Numbered from the stretch's first letter, positions 27,056-38,413 are shown. The stretch: 64,000 nt of DNA from an uncultured Trichococcus sp. (GCF_963667775.1 NZ_OY764015.1:2345001-2409000); one strand, 5' to 3'. Made by a program: numbers and translations. Notes: generated from the letters alone by a model not told the origin.

Positions 27056-28048
27056 TCAGCCGATCTGCAGGGCGATTTTCCCTGTCTGTTCGGCACTTTC
27101 CAACCGCTGGAAAGCCTCCCTGAACTGCTCTGCCGGATAAACGGCATCGACCACGGGATGGAGATCATGCTCCTCAACAAAATGGATCATCGCTTCATAT
27201 TCTTCAAAGCTGCCCATCGTCGAACCTTTCAGCGTGTACTGTCCGTAAAAGAATTTCCGCAGATCGAAGGTGACCAGATCGCCCGTCGATGAGCCGAAAG
27301 TCACGATGGTGCCGCCTCTGCGCACCGCATCCAGCGACTTGTCGAAAGTGGCTGCGCCGACCGATTCGATTACGACATCCACTTTTCCGCCGCCCATCGC
27401 TTCCACCCAATCCTCATCGTGCAGCAAGCCTTTATCGGCTCCGTACTGCAACGCCTTCGCCAATTTTTCTTTCGAGCGCGATGTGACGTATACCGTCGCT
27501 CCGGCGGCCTTGGCGAATTGCAGCAGGTAGGTGGCCACTCCGCCGCCGATGCCTGGGATCAGGACTTTCATGCCTTCCGCCACGCCGCCTTTTGTGAATA
27601 GGGCGCGGTAAGCAGTCAAAGCGGACAGGGACAGGACGCCTGCTTCTTCCCAAGATAGGTGGGCGGGTTTATGGACAGCATTCTCTTCGGAAACAACGAT
27701 TTCCTCCACCATCGCCCCCTGCTCCGAACTACCGAGAATCGTGAAAGTTTCCGGAGCCGTGTCGCTGTTCTTGCGCCAACCGCTACCGGGATAAAGCATC
27801 ACTTCATCACCGGTTTTGAAACGCGTCACTTCTGCTCCGACAGCCGCAACGATGCCGGCAGCATCCGATCCGATGACCACCGGATGCTTTTCATGCGCTT
27901 GGCTCAGGGCAAAAAGGTCACGATGATTCAATCCGGCCACTTTGACCTTGATTTTTATCTCGGAAGGCCCTACCGGTTGTTCCGCACGGTCTTCCCATTT
28001 CAAACCTTCCAAACCAACTTTTCCGCTGTGAATCAATGTTTTCACCAT
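27056..28048 (-). CDS. Zinc-type/quinone oxidoreductase, MDR superfamily
   Basis: NAD(P)H-dependent reductase of the medium-chain dehydrogenase/reductase group. The 330-residue protein has the N-terminal GroES-like fold (GPSEIKIKVKVAGLNHRDLFAL), VIGSDAAGIVAAVG and the nucleotide-binding LIPGIGGGVATYLLQFAKAAGATVYVTSRS. The usual zinc-binding cysteines of alcohol dehydrogenases are not evident, favouring a quinone oxidoreductase type. The ATG chosen has GAGGAG 8 nt upstream. Substrate unknown. It lies downstream of purD but behind that operon's terminator. Confidence 0.85.
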   Translation of the reverse strand: MVKTLIHSGKVGLEGLKWEDRAEQPVGPSEIKIKVKVAGLNHRDLFALSQAHEKHPVVIGSDAAGIVAAVGAEVTRFKTGDEVMLYPGSGWRKNSDTAPETFTILGSSEQGAMVEEIVVSEENAVHKPAHLSWEEAGVLSLSALTAYRALFTKGGVAEGMKVLIPGIGGGVATYLLQFAKAAGATVYVTSRSKEKLAKALQYGADKGLLHDEDWVEAMGGGKVDVVIESVGAATFDKSLDAVRRGGTIVTFGSSTGDLVTFDLRKFFYGQYTLKGSTMGSFEEYEAMIHFVEEHDLHPVVDAVYPAEQFREAFQRLESAEQTGKIALQIG

Positions 28049-28108
28049 ATCAATCACTCCTCAAATGGATAGTTCTGTCAGATTCAGTATAACTTTTCCG
28101 GACAGAAA

Positions 28109-28140
28109 TACAAAGAGGGAGACCCGAAGCCTCCCTCTCA
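28109..28140 (-). terminator. Terminator of the purine operon (after purD)
   Basis: GAGAGGGAG pairs with CTCCCTCTT around GCTTCGGGT on the complement, followed by TGTATTT. Confidence 0.8.
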
Positions 28141-28144
28141 CTTG

Positions 28145-29419
28145 CTATTTTTCGGTAAAACGGATCGCTTTTGCTCCGATATCGGAACGGTAGAACGTGT
28201 GCGCAATCGGATTTGCACTCAGGTAACGGTAAGCTTTGTCTTGCGCGGCTTGGAGCGTTTCGCCTTGGCCAGCGATCAACAGGATGCGCCCGCCGTTTGA
28301 CAATAGTCCTTGTTCGCCAGACTTCACGCCTGCTGCATAGACGATGCAATCCGCATTTTCCGTATCCAGATCAGGCAATGGGATATCTTTCATTGGCGCT
28401 TCCGGATAGCCTTCAGCGGCAACAACGACACCCAAAGTGTAACGATCGGTGTACATTTCGATGACCGGATCTTTTCCGTTCAGGATGTCATCGATGACTT
28501 GTGCCAAGTCGGAAGCCATCTGGTTCATGATGACCTGCGTTTCCGGGTCGCCGAAACGGGCGTTGAATTCGATGACGCGCAACCCTTTGGCGGTGATCAT
28601 CAAGCCGGCGTAGACGACTCCCTTGAACGGAATGCCCTCAGCCACCATCGCCTCTACAGCCGGTTTTACGACCGTATCCAGCACTTCTTGAATCATAGCT
28701 TCGGATACTTGCGGTACTGGGGAATAAGCGCCCATACCGCCCGTATTAGGTCCTTTATCGCCATCATAGGCGCGTTTGTGGTCTTGTGCGACGCCTGAAT
28801 AGTAATACTTTGCACCATTCGCCAGCGCGAACAACGAGAATTCTTCCCCTTCAAGGTACTCTTCAATGACGACCTTCGGCTTGCCCGCTGCATATTTGCC
28901 CTGCAGGAGCATGTCGTTCAGTGCATCCAGAGCCTCCGTCATCGTCATCGCGACAACGACGCCTTTGCCGGCCGCCAGACCGTCCGCCTTGATGACGATC
29001 GGAACACCATTGGCTTCCACATAAGCAACAGCTGCCTCATAGTCTTCGAATGTCTCATAGGCTGCAGTCGGGATGCCGTATTTTTTCATCAGGTCTTTTG
29101 CGAATTGCTTGGAGCATTCCAGGTCGGCCGCTTTTTTGCTGGGTCCGAACACTTTCAGGCCAGCCGCTTCAAATGCATCCGTAACCCCTTCAAACAAAGG
29201 AATTTCCGGTCCGACGAAAGTCCAAGCGATGTTGTTGTCTTTGACGAATTGAACCAATCCTTGATGGTCGTTTTCCGCAATGTCGACTAACGTGATGCCG
29301 TCTTGGGCCATCCCTGGGTTGCCTTTGGCGCAGTAAACAGTCTCCACCAACGGGCTTTGAGTTAATTTTTTAGCGATGGCATGCTCGCGTCCGCCACTGC
29401 CGATTACAAGAAGTTTCAT
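28145..29419 (-). CDS. purD: Phosphoribosylamine-glycine ligase (GARS)
   Basis: ATP-grasp ligase making glycinamide ribonucleotide (GAR). The 424 residues include MKLLVIGSGGREHAIAKKL, PFKGVVYAGLMIT and VIEFNARFGDPETQVI. GGAGG sits 8 nt before the chosen ATG; five upstream codons in frame lack support. Last gene of the purC-to-purD unit, separated from purH by two hairpin repeats. Confidence 0.97.
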   Translation of the reverse strand: MKLLVIGSGGREHAIAKKLTQSPLVETVYCAKGNPGMAQDGITLVDIAENDHQGLVQFVKDNNIAWTFVGPEIPLFEGVTDAFEAAGLKVFGPSKKAADLECSKQFAKDLMKKYGIPTAAYETFEDYEAAVAYVEANGVPIVIKADGLAAGKGVVVAMTMTEALDALNDMLLQGKYAAGKPKVVIEEYLEGEEFSLFALANGAKYYYSGVAQDHKRAYDGDKGPNTGGMGAYSPVPQVSEAMIQEVLDTVVKPAVEAMVAEGIPFKGVVYAGLMITAKGLRVIEFNARFGDPETQVIMNQMASDLAQVIDDILNGKDPVIEMYTDRYTLGVVVAAEGYPEAPMKDIPLPDLDTENADCIVYAAGVKSGEQGLLSNGGRILLIAGQGETLQAAQDKAYRYLSANPIAHTFYRSDIGAKAIRFTEK

Positions 29420-29471
29420 CTGTAGATCCTCCAACCTTTTATATGAAGCTTGATATTACTGAACTGGTGAT

Positions 29472-29600
29472 GTTTTAATCGAGTTCTGAAGCCTAGAGTT
29501 CTCCGCCTAACGCTGTTCATGCCCACTCAGCCAAAAGCAGGCTGTTTGGTCCTGAACCTCGTTAGTGCTCAAACTCTGAGCGTAGGATTCATCTCATCCT
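29472..29600 (-). repeat. Nested-hairpin repeat element, copy E
   Basis: Outer GAAGCCTA/TAGGATTC (one mismatch) and GAGTT/AACTC, middle CCTAACG/CGTTAG, inner CCAAA/TTTGG and GCCC/GGGC-like pairing. The middle stem differs from CCTAAG/CTTAG of copies A, B and F but remains paired. It keeps the GAGCACTAA and GGCGGA blocks on the complement. Confidence 0.8.
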
Positions 29601-29727
29601 TTTTAATCGAGTTCTGAAATCCAGACCCCTCCGCCTAAGTTGACAAACGCACACGGACAAAAAGCGTCCGCTTTGCGTTTGTCCTCTTAGTGCTCAGGGT
29701 CTAAACGGATTTCATCTCATCTTGTTT
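29601..29727 (-). repeat. Nested-hairpin repeat element, copy F
   Basis: Outer AAATCC (29617-29622)/GGATTT (29707-29712), then AGACCC/GGGTCT, middle CCTAAG/CTTAG, inner GACAAACGC/GCGTTTGTC. The inner arm resembles copy A. It begins within a few bases of the purH stop codon; with copy E it fills the purH-purD gap inside the purine operon. Confidence 0.85.
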
Positions 29728-31269
29728 TTAGTGTCTGAAGTGTCTTACGCTTGTTTTCAGCATGGTGATGCCGTATTTGTTTGCCATTTCGATCGAATCT
29801 TGATCTTTGATGCTGCCGCCTGGTTGGACGATCGCTTTGATGCCGTGTTTGGCAGCATACTCCACGCTGTCGTTCATCGGGAAGAAAGCATCACTCGCCA
29901 ATACAGCGCCTTCGATGGCGTTGGCCGCTTCGGCTTGCTCGATGGCGATTTTTACGGATCCGACACGGTTCATCTGGCCTGCGCCGATGCCGACTGTCTG
30001 TTTGCTGTTTGCCAATACGATGGCGTTGCTCTTCACGTGTTTAACGACTTTCCAGGCGAAATCCATTGCTTTCATTTCGTCTTCAGTCGGTTGACGTTCG
30101 GTCATGACTTCCCAATTAGCCGGTACGTCTTCTGTGTTGATGTCCTGCGTCTGTTCCAGCATGCCGCCCAATACGGAGACGAATTCTTTTCCGCCTGCTT
30201 TTGCAGCCGAGAAATCCAAGGTCATGATGCGGACGTTTTTCTTTTTGGACAAAATGGCTAAAGCCGCTTCCGTATAGCTTGGCGCCAAAACGATTTCCAG
30301 GAACATGCTGTTCAGTTTTTCGGCAGTCGCCACATCCAAAGGACGGTTCGCAACCACAATGCCGCCGAAGATGGATACAGGATCAGCTGCATAACAACGA
30401 TCGAAGGCTGCATCGATGTCGTCTGCGATACCGACGCCGCATGGATTCATATGCTTGACGGCAACCACAGCGGGCTCGTCGAATTCGCGGGCGATACGGA
30501 TGGCCGCATCAGCATCTTTGATGTTGTTGTAGGATAATTCTTTTCCGTGCAGTTGGACCGCGCTCGCGATCGAGAATGGCACAGCCAGCGGTTCTTGGTA
30601 GAACGTCGCGGTTTGGTGGCCGTTTTCTCCGTAACGCAGGCTCTGTTTCAGATCATAAGTCACTGTCAATTTTTCAGGTTCGGTTTCGCCGACCACATTG
30701 GTCAAATATTGTGCGATCAAAGCATCATAGCTGGCTGTATGACGGAATACTTTTGCAGCCAAAGCTTGGCGCGTCTCGAAAGTCGTTTCGCCGGCAGCTT
30801 CCAATTCGGCAAGGACTTTTGCATAGTCGCTCGGATCGGTCAGGACAGTCACGCTTGCGTAGTTCTTGGCCGCGCTGCGGAGCATGCTCGGGCCGCCAAT
30901 GTCGATGTTTTCGATGGCATCCGCCAAAGTCACATCATTTTTGCTGATCGTTTCTTTGAATGGGTAAAGATTGACGACAACGAAATCAATCGGTGCAATA
31001 TTGTGCTCTTTCATAGCTTGCATATGGTCCGCAAGATCACGTCTGCCCAAAAGTCCGCCATGGATCAGTGGGTGCAATGTTTTTACGCGGCCGTCCATCA
31101 TTTCAGGAAAGCCGGTTACATCCTCTACGGAAATCGTCGGTACGCCGGCCTCTTCCAAAGCCTTCTTCGTTCCGCCAGTTGAGATGATTTCGATTCCTTT
31201 TGCTGCTAATGCCTGCGCAAATGCTACTACGCCTGTTTTATCTGAAACACTGATCAATGCTCTTGTCAC
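29728..31269 (-). CDS. purH: Bifunctional AICAR transformylase/IMP cyclohydrolase
   Basis: Catalyses the last two steps to IMP. The 513 residues open with [31 protein letters not shown] (cyclohydrolase domain) and contain the transformylase signatures [20 protein letters not shown] and [15 protein letters not shown], then [32 protein letters not shown] at the C-terminal side. The transformylase uses 10-formyl-THF. Separated from purN by 88 nt that contain a hairpin. Confidence 0.97.
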   Translation of the reverse strand: MTRALISVSDKTGVVAFAQALAAKGIEIISTGGTKKALEEAGVPTISVEDVTGFPEMMDGRVKTLHPLIHGGLLGRRDLADHMQAMKEHNIAPIDFVVVNLYPFKETISKNDVTLADAIENIDIGGPSMLRSAAKNYASVTVLTDPSDYAKVLAELEAAGETTFETRQALAAKVFRHTASYDALIAQYLTNVVGETEPEKLTVTYDLKQSLRYGENGHQTATFYQEPLAVPFSIASAVQLHGKELSYNNIKDADAAIRIAREFDEPAVVAVKHMNPCGVGIADDIDAAFDRCYAADPVSIFGGIVVANRPLDVATAEKLNSMFLEIVLAPSYTEAALAILSKKKNVRIMTLDFSAAKAGGKEFVSVLGGMLEQTQDINTEDVPANWEVMTERQPTEDEMKAMDFAWKVVKHVKSNAIVLANSKQTVGIGAGQMNRVGSVKIAIEQAEAANAIEGAVLASDAFFPMNDSVEYAAKHGIKAIVQPGGSIKDQDSIEMANKYGITMLKTSVRHFRH

Positions 31270-31317
31270 TGTGTGTCACTCCTTAAATTTATGATGGATT
31301 AATGGGGCTTCAACAAA

Positions 31318-31352
31318 AGGAAGGACTTCCGCAAGCGCGGAGTCCTCATCCA
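31318..31352 (-). other. Intra-operon hairpin between purN and purH
   Basis: GAGGACTCCGC pairs with GCGGAAGTCC(T) around GCTT on the complement, followed by a weak T stretch (CCTTTTG). It could act as a partial terminator or mRNA stability element; strength is uncertain. Confidence 0.5.
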
Positions 31353-31357
31353 TTTTG

Positions 31358-31930
31358 TTAGCCTATATTCTTTTGTGCCAGTTGCTGGATCACTTGCGGA
31401 AAAATCCGGTGTTCCACTTGGTGGATCCGGGTCTCCAAAGTCTCCAGCGTATCCTCCGGAAGGATCGTCACTTTTTCTTGGGCGATGATCGGGCCGGTAT
31501 CGACCCCTTCATCAACGAAATGGACGGTGACACCGGTCTCCGGAACGCCTGCTTCGAAGGCGTCCTGGATGCCATGCCGACCCGGGAAATCCGGCAGCAG
31601 GGACGGATGGATGTTGACGATGCGGTCGGCATAGGCCGTCAATAAAGTCGGTCCGACGATCCGCATATAGCCGGCCAAGACAACCAAGTCGACCTTTTCT
31701 TCTGTCAGATGCTTCAAAATTTCATTTTCGTAGGCGACCCGATCCTCGAAGCCTTTCGGCGTAAAGGAAATCACCGGGATATTGTATTGTTTGGCGCGCT
31801 CGATTGCATAGGCTTTCGGCTTGTCGCAGAACAGGAAAGCGATCGTCGCATCCACTTCGCCTGATGCGATGGCTTCGGCTATGGCTTGGAAATTCGAGCC
31901 GTTTCCTGAAGCAAAGACAGCTATCCTCAT
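31358..31930 (-). CDS. purN: Phosphoribosylglycinamide formyltransferase
   Basis: Transfers a formyl group from 10-formyl-THF to GAR. The 190 residues show [15 protein letters not shown] at the start, LAGYMRIVG with the following [15 protein letters not shown] (catalytic Asn/His region), and [14 protein letters not shown] with the catalytic Asp. Its start overlaps the purM stop by 4 nt. Confidence 0.97.
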   Translation of the reverse strand: MRIAVFASGNGSNFQAIAEAIASGEVDATIAFLFCDKPKAYAIERAKQYNIPVISFTPKGFEDRVAYENEILKHLTEEKVDLVVLAGYMRIVGPTLLTAYADRIVNIHPSLLPDFPGRHGIQDAFEAGVPETGVTVHFVDEGVDTGPIIAQEKVTILPEDTLETLETRIHQVEHRIFPQVIQQLAQKNIG

Positions 31931-32976
31931 GCTTGAGCCTCTTTCAGGATAACCTCTTTTTCTGATGTTTTTGCAGCCACGGATCCGATCACATAGGCTT
32001 TTTCATCGTTCTCAGTCAGAACACCCAGCACTTCCGTCAAGTTTTCGGGAGCGACCGCCAACACCATGCCGATTCCCATGTTGAAGATTTCGTACATTTC
32101 AAGAGCCGGAATGTTGCCGATTTTTTCCATCACTTGGAAGATCGGCAAGACAGGCCAGCTGCCTAATTGGATTTCCGCTTGGACGTTATCGGGAAGCATG
32201 CGCGGCACGTTTTCGACGAAACCGCCGCCTGTGATATGAGCTACTCCATGCAGCAGCTGTTTTTTGATCAACGGCAACAAAGCATTCACGTAGATTCTTG
32301 TAGGCGTCAACAGAACATCGCCCAATTCTTGGTCTTCGATGCCTTCCACTTTATCGACCAATTTGTAGTCATTGTCCTTGAAGAAGATTTTGCGCACCAA
32401 GGAGTACCCGTTCGAATGGATGCCTGATGAAGGCAGACCAACCAAGACATCGCCTTCTTTGATCAAGGCAGGTGTCAACAAGGCATCTTTTTCCGCAATC
32501 CCTACCGTAAATCCGGCCAGATCGAAATCTTCCGGATCGTACATATCGGGCATTTCCGCTGTTTCTCCGCCGATCAGGGCAGCCCCGGCCTGGACGCAGC
32601 CTTCAGCTACGCCAGCGACGATCTGCTCCAGTTTTTCCGGACGGTTTTTGCCGACAGCTACATAATCCAAGAAATAAAGAGGTTCCGCGCCTTGCGCTAC
32701 GACATCGTTGACGCACATCGCGACACAATCGATCCCGATCGTATCGAATTTTCCGGCTTCGATGGCCAGCATCAGCTTCGTGCCGACACCGTCCGTCCCC
32801 GATACAAGCACAGGTTTTTTATAGTTCAATTCCGAAAGGTCAAAGTTTCCGCCGAATCCGCCGACTTCGCCAAAAACGCCTGGACGTTTTGTGCGGTCGA
32901 TGTGTTTCTTGATGCGACTGACTGTTTCATAACCGGCTGTGACATCCACACCCGCTTTTGCATATGCGTTTTCCAT
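31927..32976 (-). CDS. purM: Phosphoribosylformylglycinamidine cyclo-ligase (AIR synthetase)
   Basis: ATP-dependent ring closure to AIR. The 349-residue protein has [35 protein letters not shown], and [18 protein letters not shown]; then [11 protein letters not shown] and [16 protein letters not shown]. The ATG shares one base with the purF stop (TGATG), with GGGAGGA 8-9 nt upstream inside purF. Confidence 0.97.
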   Translation of the reverse strand: MENAYAKAGVDVTAGYETVSRIKKHIDRTKRPGVFGEVGGFGGNFDLSELNYKKPVLVSGTDGVGTKLMLAIEAGKFDTIGIDCVAMCVNDVVAQGAEPLYFLDYVAVGKNRPEKLEQIVAGVAEGCVQAGAALIGGETAEMPDMYDPEDFDLAGFTVGIAEKDALLTPALIKEGDVLVGLPSSGIHSNGYSLVRKIFFKDNDYKLVDKVEGIEDQELGDVLLTPTRIYVNALLPLIKKQLLHGVAHITGGGFVENVPRMLPDNVQAEIQLGSWPVLPIFQVMEKIGNIPALEMYEIFNMGIGMVLAVAPENLTEVLGVLTENDEKAYVIGSVAAKTSEKEVILKEAQA

Positions 32977-34436
32977 CAAACTTGTCCTCCCTTTAGATTC
33001 TCTTTTTGGATAGCTGTCATATTGTTCACGTAATCCGCTTCATAGTCGTACAGCCCAGTCGGGTAGTCCCCGTTGAAGCTGTCCATGCACAAGCCTGAAT
33101 ACGGCATATCAAATTTCAAACCGATCGAATCGATCAGACCCTCTTGGCTAAGGAAAGCCAAGCTGTCCGCACCGATATATGCGCAGATTTCATCGACCGT
33201 CATTTTAGCGGCGATCAGTTCGGCTGACTTGCTGATGTCGATTCCGTAGAAACTTGGGTAGATCAAAGGCGGGGAAGAGATGCGGACATGCACTTCTTTG
33301 GCTCCCGCTTCTTTCAACAAAGTCACGATGCGTTTGCTGGTCGTCCCGCGCACGATGGAATCATCCACCATGACGACGCTTTTGCCCTGGACAACCCCTT
33401 TTACGGCGGATAATTTCATTTTCACGCCCAATTCGCGCAGTTCCTGCGTCGGTTGGATGAACGTACGTCCGACATATTGGTTCTTGATCAGGCCCATTTC
33501 GTAAGGCGTTCCGCTTTCTTCCGCGAATCCGCTCGCCGCGGACAAGGAAGAGTTGGGCACACCGATGACGATATCCGCAGTCACTGCCGGTGCTTCGATA
33601 GCCAAACGTGTTCCCATGCGTTTGCGCGCTGTATGCACGTTCACCCCGGCAATATTCGAATCCGGACGCGCGAAGTAGATATACTCCATCGCAGCGATGG
33701 AGATGGTTGTATCATCGGTATATTTTTCGATCGTCAAGCCGTTGTCGTCAATGATCGCCAGTTCTCCGGCGTTGACGTTGCGGACAAAATCAGCGCCGAT
33801 CGTATCGATGGCGCACGTTTCGCTGGCCATCACATACGCGCCATTAGGCAATTGGCCGATGACAAGCGGACGGAATGAATTCGGATCGACGGCACCGAAC
33901 ATTTTCTCTTCAGTCAAAAGGATATACGTGAAGCCACCCTTGACCTGATTCAAGCTCTCTTTGATCTTTTCGATCAGGCTGTCTTTCTGGCTGCGTCTGA
34001 TCAGATGCATCAGAACTTCCGTATCCGAAGTCGAATGGAAGATGGCGCCGTTTTCCTCAAGATTGCGGCGCAATGATTTGGCGTTCACTAAGTTGCCGTT
34101 GTGGCAAATGGCGATGTCCATATCATAGAAATGGTACAAAAACGGCTGCACATTCTCGATGCTGTTCTGTCCGGAAGTCGAGTAACGCACATGCCCGATG
34201 GCACGGTTACCGGTTAATCTTTGCAGATCATTTCCGTCCTTGAAGACTTCGCTGATCAGCCCCAGATTGCGGTGCACCAACAATTTTCCTTCATCACATG
34301 AAACTATCCCTGCACCCTCTTGTCCACGGTGCTGCAAGCTGTGCAAACCGAAGTAAGTCAACTGGCTGGCATTGTCGTCTCCCCAAATGCCGAATACGCC
34401 ACATTCTTCGTTTAAGCTTTTTGTTTCAGCAAGCAT
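32976..34436 (-). CDS. purF: Amidophosphoribosyltransferase
   Basis: First committed step: PRPP plus glutamine to phosphoribosylamine. The 486-residue precursor starts [17 protein letters not shown]12 would become the N-terminal nucleophile after removal of an 11-residue propeptide, as in Bacillus PurF. The PRPP-binding loop [16 protein letters not shown] is present. Cysteines in the C-terminal half (SGLCMD) are consistent with an Fe-S type enzyme. Chosen ATG has GGAGG 7 nt upstream and lies within the purL end (25-nt overlap). Confidence 0.97.
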   Translation of the reverse strand: MLAETKSLNEECGVFGIWGDDNASQLTYFGLHSLQHRGQEGAGIVSCDEGKLLVHRNLGLISEVFKDGNDLQRLTGNRAIGHVRYSTSGQNSIENVQPFLYHFYDMDIAICHNGNLVNAKSLRRNLEENGAIFHSTSDTEVLMHLIRRSQKDSLIEKIKESLNQVKGGFTYILLTEEKMFGAVDPNSFRPLVIGQLPNGAYVMASETCAIDTIGADFVRNVNAGELAIIDDNGLTIEKYTDDTTISIAAMEYIYFARPDSNIAGVNVHTARKRMGTRLAIEAPAVTADIVIGVPNSSLSAASGFAEESGTPYEMGLIKNQYVGRTFIQPTQELRELGVKMKLSAVKGVVQGKSVVMVDDSIVRGTTSKRIVTLLKEAGAKEVHVRISSPPLIYPSFYGIDISKSAELIAAKMTVDEICAYIGADSLAFLSQEGLIDSIGLKFDMPYSGLCMDSFNGDYPTGLYDYEADYVNNMTAIQKENLKGGQV

Positions 34437-36640
34437 GGAATAGCCTCCTCCCATTTCGATTGTACTTCTTTTACGTCCAAAGTGATTGTTTCGTTCACGG
34501 CAACGATTTTCGCCGTGGCATCTTCTGTTACGTTACCGATTTGTGCAGCAGCTGATCCGAAGATCGCTTCCACAGCGGCAACATTTTCAGGTTTCACACT
34601 CAGGATGAAGCGTGATTGCGTTTCGCTGAACAGCAACGTTTTATCCATATCAACCGTTACGTCGAAACCTAAGCCAGTGTCAAAGACGCTCTCCATCAAG
34701 CCGACAGCCAAACCGCCTTCAGACAAGTCATGCGCGCTGGCGATCAAGCCGGCTTTGATAGCTTTCAGGACATTCGCTTGGTTTTCTTTTTCGACAGCCA
34801 AGTCAAAGTCCATCAGTTTGCCTTCGATTTTGCCCAATTCCATTTTTTGCAGTTCGGAACCGTTGAAATCAGCTTTGGTTTCGCCGATCAGGATAATGCG
34901 GTCGCCAGCAGCTTTGAAAGTTTGCGTTGTGATGTGTGCAAGATCCTCGATCAGACCGACCATACCGATCATCGGTGTCGGATAAACGGCTACGCCGTCG
35001 GTTTCATTGTAAAGGGACACGTTACCTGAGATGACCGGCGTATCCAATTGGCGGCAAGCTTCGGAGATGCCGTCCGCGGAAGTGCTCAATTCCCAGAAAA
35101 TTTCTGGCTTATCAGGATTTCCGTAGTTCAAGCAGTCTGTGATCGCCAATGGTTTTCCGCCGCTGGCAACGATATTGCGGGCAGCTTCAGCGACAGCGAT
35201 CTGTCCGCCGATTTCCGGGTTCAAATACAGGTAACGGCCGTTGCAGTCCGTTGTCATTGCGATCGCTTTTTTGGTGCCGCGGACGCGGACAACTGCAGCA
35301 TCGCTTCCTGGGCCTACAACCGTGCTGGTGCGGACCATGGAATCATAGGTGTCATAGACGTTCTTCTTGGAAGCCAACGTCGCTTGTTGCAATAAAGCCA
35401 CTAATGTATCCTGCGCTGATGTGAAGGCAGGTTTGTAGTCTTCCATAGCCGCAAATGCAGCGATGCGGGCAGGCACTGCAGTCGGCTTGTAGTAGACCGG
35501 AGCATCTTCAGCCAAAGCATCAACCGGAAGTTCAGCCACCACTTTGCCAGCATGAGACAGACGGTACATGCCATCATCGGTAACTTCACCGATCACGACT
35601 GCATCCAATTCATATTTTTTGAACAGGTCGACGATGCGTTGCTCTTCGCCCTTCTTGATGCACAGCAGCATACGCTCCTGCGACTCGGAAAGCATCATTT
35701 CGTAAGGTGTCATTTCTGTTTCGCGTTGGGGAACGTCATCAAGGTTCAACAGCAAGCCGCTGCCTGCTTTTGAAGCCATTTCCGAACTGGAGGAGACCAA
35801 ACCGGCCGCACCCATGTCCTGGATACCGATCAAAGCGTCGGAGTAGTCATAAATGCATTCCAAACAAGCTTCCATCAATAATTTTTCCATGAACGGATCG
35901 CCCACTTGGACAGCCGAACGTTGTGCTTCTTCCTCTTCCTTGAATTCTTCGGAAGCGAAAGTGGCGCCATGGATACCATCGCGGCCGGTTTTTGCACCCA
36001 CGTACATGATCGAGTTGCCGACTCCGGCAGCTTGACCTTTTTGCATATCTTTCTGATCGATCAAGCCGACGCACATTGCATTGACCAGTGGATTGCCTTT
36101 GTAGCAAGGGTCGAAGACCGTTTCGCCGCCGACAGTCGGGATGCCGATACAGTTGCCGTAACCGCTGATGCCGGCAACGACTTCTTCGAAGATGTGTTTC
36201 GTACGCTCATTGTCCAATTCGCCGAAACGCAAAGAGTCAAGGATCGCAATCGGGCGTGCGCCCATGCTGAAGATGTCACGGATGATTCCGCCGACACCGG
36301 TAGCTGCGCCTTCATAAGGTTCGACAGCTGATGGGTGGTTGTGGCTTTCCGCTTTGAAAACAACAGCCTGGCCGTCGCCGATATCCACGATACCAGCACC
36401 CTCACCAGGTCCTTGCAATACTTGCGGGCCGGTAGTAGGGAATTTTCTCAGGACTGGTTTTGAATTTTTATAAGAACAGTGTTCGCTCCACATAACGGCA
36501 AACAGGCCAGTTTCAGTATAGTTCGGCAAACGATGCAAAATTTTATCGCAGATCGTGCCGTACTCTTCGTCTGTCAGACCCCATTCACGATAAATTTTGG
36601 ACTCTTTTACTTGTTCTGGCGTTGGTTCTAAAAATGCCAT
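34412..36640 (-). CDS. purL: Phosphoribosylformylglycinamidine synthase, large subunit
   Basis: ATP-dependent synthase working in a complex with PurQ (glutaminase) and PurS. The 742-residue length is the small Gram-positive type that lacks the fused glutaminase. Motifs: [19 protein letters not shown] near residue 50, [29 protein letters not shown] (from about residue 93), and [13 protein letters not shown] near the end. Its ATG overlaps the purQ stop by one base (TAATG). Confidence 0.97.
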   Translation of the reverse strand: MAFLEPTPEQVKESKIYREWGLTDEEYGTICDKILHRLPNYTETGLFAVMWSEHCSYKNSKPVLRKFPTTGPQVLQGPGEGAGIVDIGDGQAVVFKAESHNHPSAVEPYEGAATGVGGIIRDIFSMGARPIAILDSLRFGELDNERTKHIFEEVVAGISGYGNCIGIPTVGGETVFDPCYKGNPLVNAMCVGLIDQKDMQKGQAAGVGNSIMYVGAKTGRDGIHGATFASEEFKEEEEAQRSAVQVGDPFMEKLLMEACLECIYDYSDALIGIQDMGAAGLVSSSSEMASKAGSGLLLNLDDVPQRETEMTPYEMMLSESQERMLLCIKKGEEQRIVDLFKKYELDAVVIGEVTDDGMYRLSHAGKVVAELPVDALAEDAPVYYKPTAVPARIAAFAAMEDYKPAFTSAQDTLVALLQQATLASKKNVYDTYDSMVRTSTVVGPGSDAAVVRVRGTKKAIAMTTDCNGRYLYLNPEIGGQIAVAEAARNIVASGGKPLAITDCLNYGNPDKPEIFWELSTSADGISEACRQLDTPVISGNVSLYNETDGVAVYPTPMIGMVGLIEDLAHITTQTFKAAGDRIILIGETKADFNGSELQKMELGKIEGKLMDFDLAVEKENQANVLKAIKAGLIASAHDLSEGGLAVGLMESVFDTGLGFDVTVDMDKTLLFSETQSRFILSVKPENVAAVEAIFGSAAAQIGNVTEDATAKIVAVNETITLDVKEVQSKWEEAIPCLLKQKA

Positions 36641-37320
36641 TATTTGTTCAGCTCCTTCTTATAATTTTCAACCATGGATTGGAACAGTCGCAAGCCATCC
36701 GCTGATCCCAATAAAGCTTCGACAGCACGCTCCGGATGAGGCATCATGCCGAGGACGTTGCCTTTTTTGTTGATGATGCCGGCGATGTCCTCGATGCTGC
36801 CGTTCGGATTGCCGTTTGCATAAGTGAATACGATTTGATTGTTGGCTTTCAGGTCAGCCAAAGTCTCTGCATCGCAGAAATAGTTTCCTTCACCATGCGC
36901 GATCGGAACAGAGATGATTTCGCCTTCTTTATAGAGGGAAGTGAATTGCGTATCGGCATTCACGACTTTCAGATCCTGCGGTTTGCAGACGAATTTCAAA
37001 GTATCATTGCGGCGTAAAGCACCAGGCAATAAGCCGGCTTCAGCCAAAATCTGGAACCCGTTGCAAGTGCCGAATACAGGTTTGCCTTCTTCAGCGAAAC
37101 GGACAACTTCGCTCATGATGTTAGAAAAACGGGCAATCGCACCTGTACGCAAGTAATCGCCATAAGTGAATCCGCCGGGCAATAGGACAGCATCGAAACC
37201 TTCAAGACTTGTTTCATAATGTTGCACATACTCTGCATCTTCTCCAAGAATATCTTTAATGGCTGCATACATATCTAAATCACAGTTAGATCCAGGAAAA
37301 ACGATGACAGCGAATTTCAT
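36640..37320 (-). CDS. purQ: Phosphoribosylformylglycinamidine synthase, glutaminase subunit
   Basis: Supplies ammonia from glutamine to PurL. The 226 residues form a class I glutamine amidotransferase with nucleophile C86 in [22 protein letters not shown] at the start and [10 protein letters not shown] with the catalytic His/Glu. The start overlaps the purS stop by one base. Confidence 0.97.
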   Translation of the reverse strand: MKFAVIVFPGSNCDLDMYAAIKDILGEDAEYVQHYETSLEGFDAVLLPGGFTYGDYLRTGAIARFSNIMSEVVRFAEEGKPVFGTCNGFQILAEAGLLPGALRRNDTLKFVCKPQDLKVVNADTQFTSLYKEGEIISVPIAHGEGNYFCDAETLADLKANNQIVFTYANGNPNGSIEDIAGIINKKGNVLGMMPHPERAVEALLGSADGLRLFQSMVENYKKELNK

Positions 37321-37571
37321 TAAGCTTCAACCTCCTGGATTTCGTAACGGTAAGTTTCCATGACCACGTTCGCCAACAATTTGTCGCAGATCTCTTCGAT
37401 GACTTGTTCAACGTTCTCTTCATCTTTGGAGACTTGGATTTCGAAATATTTTCCGATGCGAATATCTTCGATCGTCGGGTAGCCCATACGGTGGACGGCA
37501 CCCTTTACGGCTTCCCCTTGCGGATCCAATACTGAGTCTTTATACGTTACATACACGGTTACTTTATACAT
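37320..37571 (-). CDS. purS: Phosphoribosylformylglycinamidine synthase subunit PurS
   Basis: Small subunit that bridges PurQ and PurL. The 83 residues match the family: [22 protein letters not shown] and a C-terminal [26 protein letters not shown] start at MYKV (GAGGAA 8 nt upstream); the longer frame upstream is a lysine-rich run from an A-rich gap and is not real coding sequence. Confidence 0.95.
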   Translation of the reverse strand: MYKVTVYVTYKDSVLDPQGEAVKGAVHRMGYPTIEDIRIGKYFEIQVSKDEENVEQVIEEICDKLLANVVMETYRYEIQEVEA

Positions 37572-37640
37572 GTCCAAATTCCTCGCTTTTGTTTTTTTAT
37601 TTTTTGTTTTTTGTTTTTTCGTCGGTTGCATTCGGATGGC

Positions 37641-38354
37641 TTACAGTTTGTTCAGGCGATCCAGCACTTCCACGTAGACAGGAATCAGATCTCCCAAGTC
37701 ACGGCGGTAGATGTCTTTATCCAAATGTTCATTCGTTTCGATATCCCAAAGGCGGCATGTATCCGGTGAGATTTCATCAGCCAGGATGATTTCTCCCTCA
37801 GCTGTCTTGCCGAATTCGATTTTGAAATCGATCAGGCGGATGCCGATTGCCTTGAACATCTCGATCAAGGCTGCATTGATCTTCAGCGCTTGCTGCTTGA
37901 TTTCGGCAACTTCTTCTTCAGTCGCTGCTCCAAGGACTTGTACATGGGCATCATTGATGAAAGGATCATTGAGCGCATCGTCTTTGTAGTAGAATTCCAA
38001 AACAGGGAACGGCAAGTCGATGCCTTCCTCCATGCCGAAACGTTTCGCGAAGCTTCCAGCAGCTACATTGCGGACAACCACTTCCAATGGGAACATATTG
38101 ACTCTTTTTACTGATTGTTCGGTTTCTGACAGTTCTTGGATGTAATGGCTCGCGATACCCTTTTCAGCCAGATACTCGAAGATGCGGCCGGTGATCTGAT
38201 TATTGAGTCTGCCTTTGCCTTCGATAGTGTCCTTCTTTACGCCGTTTAATGCGGTGGCCTGATTTAGGTATTCTGCCCAAAGGACATTCTCCTGATCCGT
38301 AGCGTACATCTTTTTAGCTTTCCCAGTATAAAGCAATTCTTTTCTTTCCATCAT
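37641..38354 (-). CDS. purC: SAICAR synthetase
   Basis: Joins aspartate to CAIR. The 237 residues show KKELLYTGKAKKMYATD-like opening (ERKELLYTGKAKKMY), the basic VEVVVRNVAAGSFAKRFGMEEG region, and LIDFKIEFGKTAEGEIILADEISPDTCRLWD. Two ATGs in a row; AGGAAGGG is upstream of both. It is the first gene of the purC-purD unit, with its own promoter and a PurBox pair in the leader. Confidence 0.97.
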   Translation of the reverse strand: MMERKELLYTGKAKKMYATDQENVLWAEYLNQATALNGVKKDTIEGKGRLNNQITGRIFEYLAEKGIASHYIQELSETEQSVKRVNMFPLEVVVRNVAAGSFAKRFGMEEGIDLPFPVLEFYYKDDALNDPFINDAHVQVLGAATEEEVAEIKQQALKINAALIEMFKAIGIRLIDFKIEFGKTAEGEIILADEISPDTCRLWDIETNEHLDKDIYRRDLGDLIPVYVEVLDRLNKL

Positions 38355-38368
38355 TCCCGTCCCTTCCT

Positions 38369-38413
38369 AAAACCGAACATTAATTTATATAAACACCTTA
38401 TTCATTCGTTTAT
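38369..38413. promoter_or_regulatory. PurBox pair at purC
   Basis: AAAACCGAACATT (38369-38381) is a perfect match to AWWWCCGAACWWT. TTCATTCGTTTAT (38401-38413) is a weaker inverted partner, 19 nt away. The pair covers the transcription start and leader, downstream of the -10, which would suit repression. Confidence 0.75.

Noticed and set aside
26996-27080. Hydrophobic short frame on the minus strand ending LLLAGGALYLMMK after the oxidoreductase
   Set aside because: It looks like the end of a membrane peptide but has no start codon or ribosome-binding site before it; possibly a relic or chance.
37572-37631. Lysine-rich extension of purS
   Set aside because: An A-rich gap read as codons; the true start at MYKV has a proper ribosome-binding site and matches the family length.
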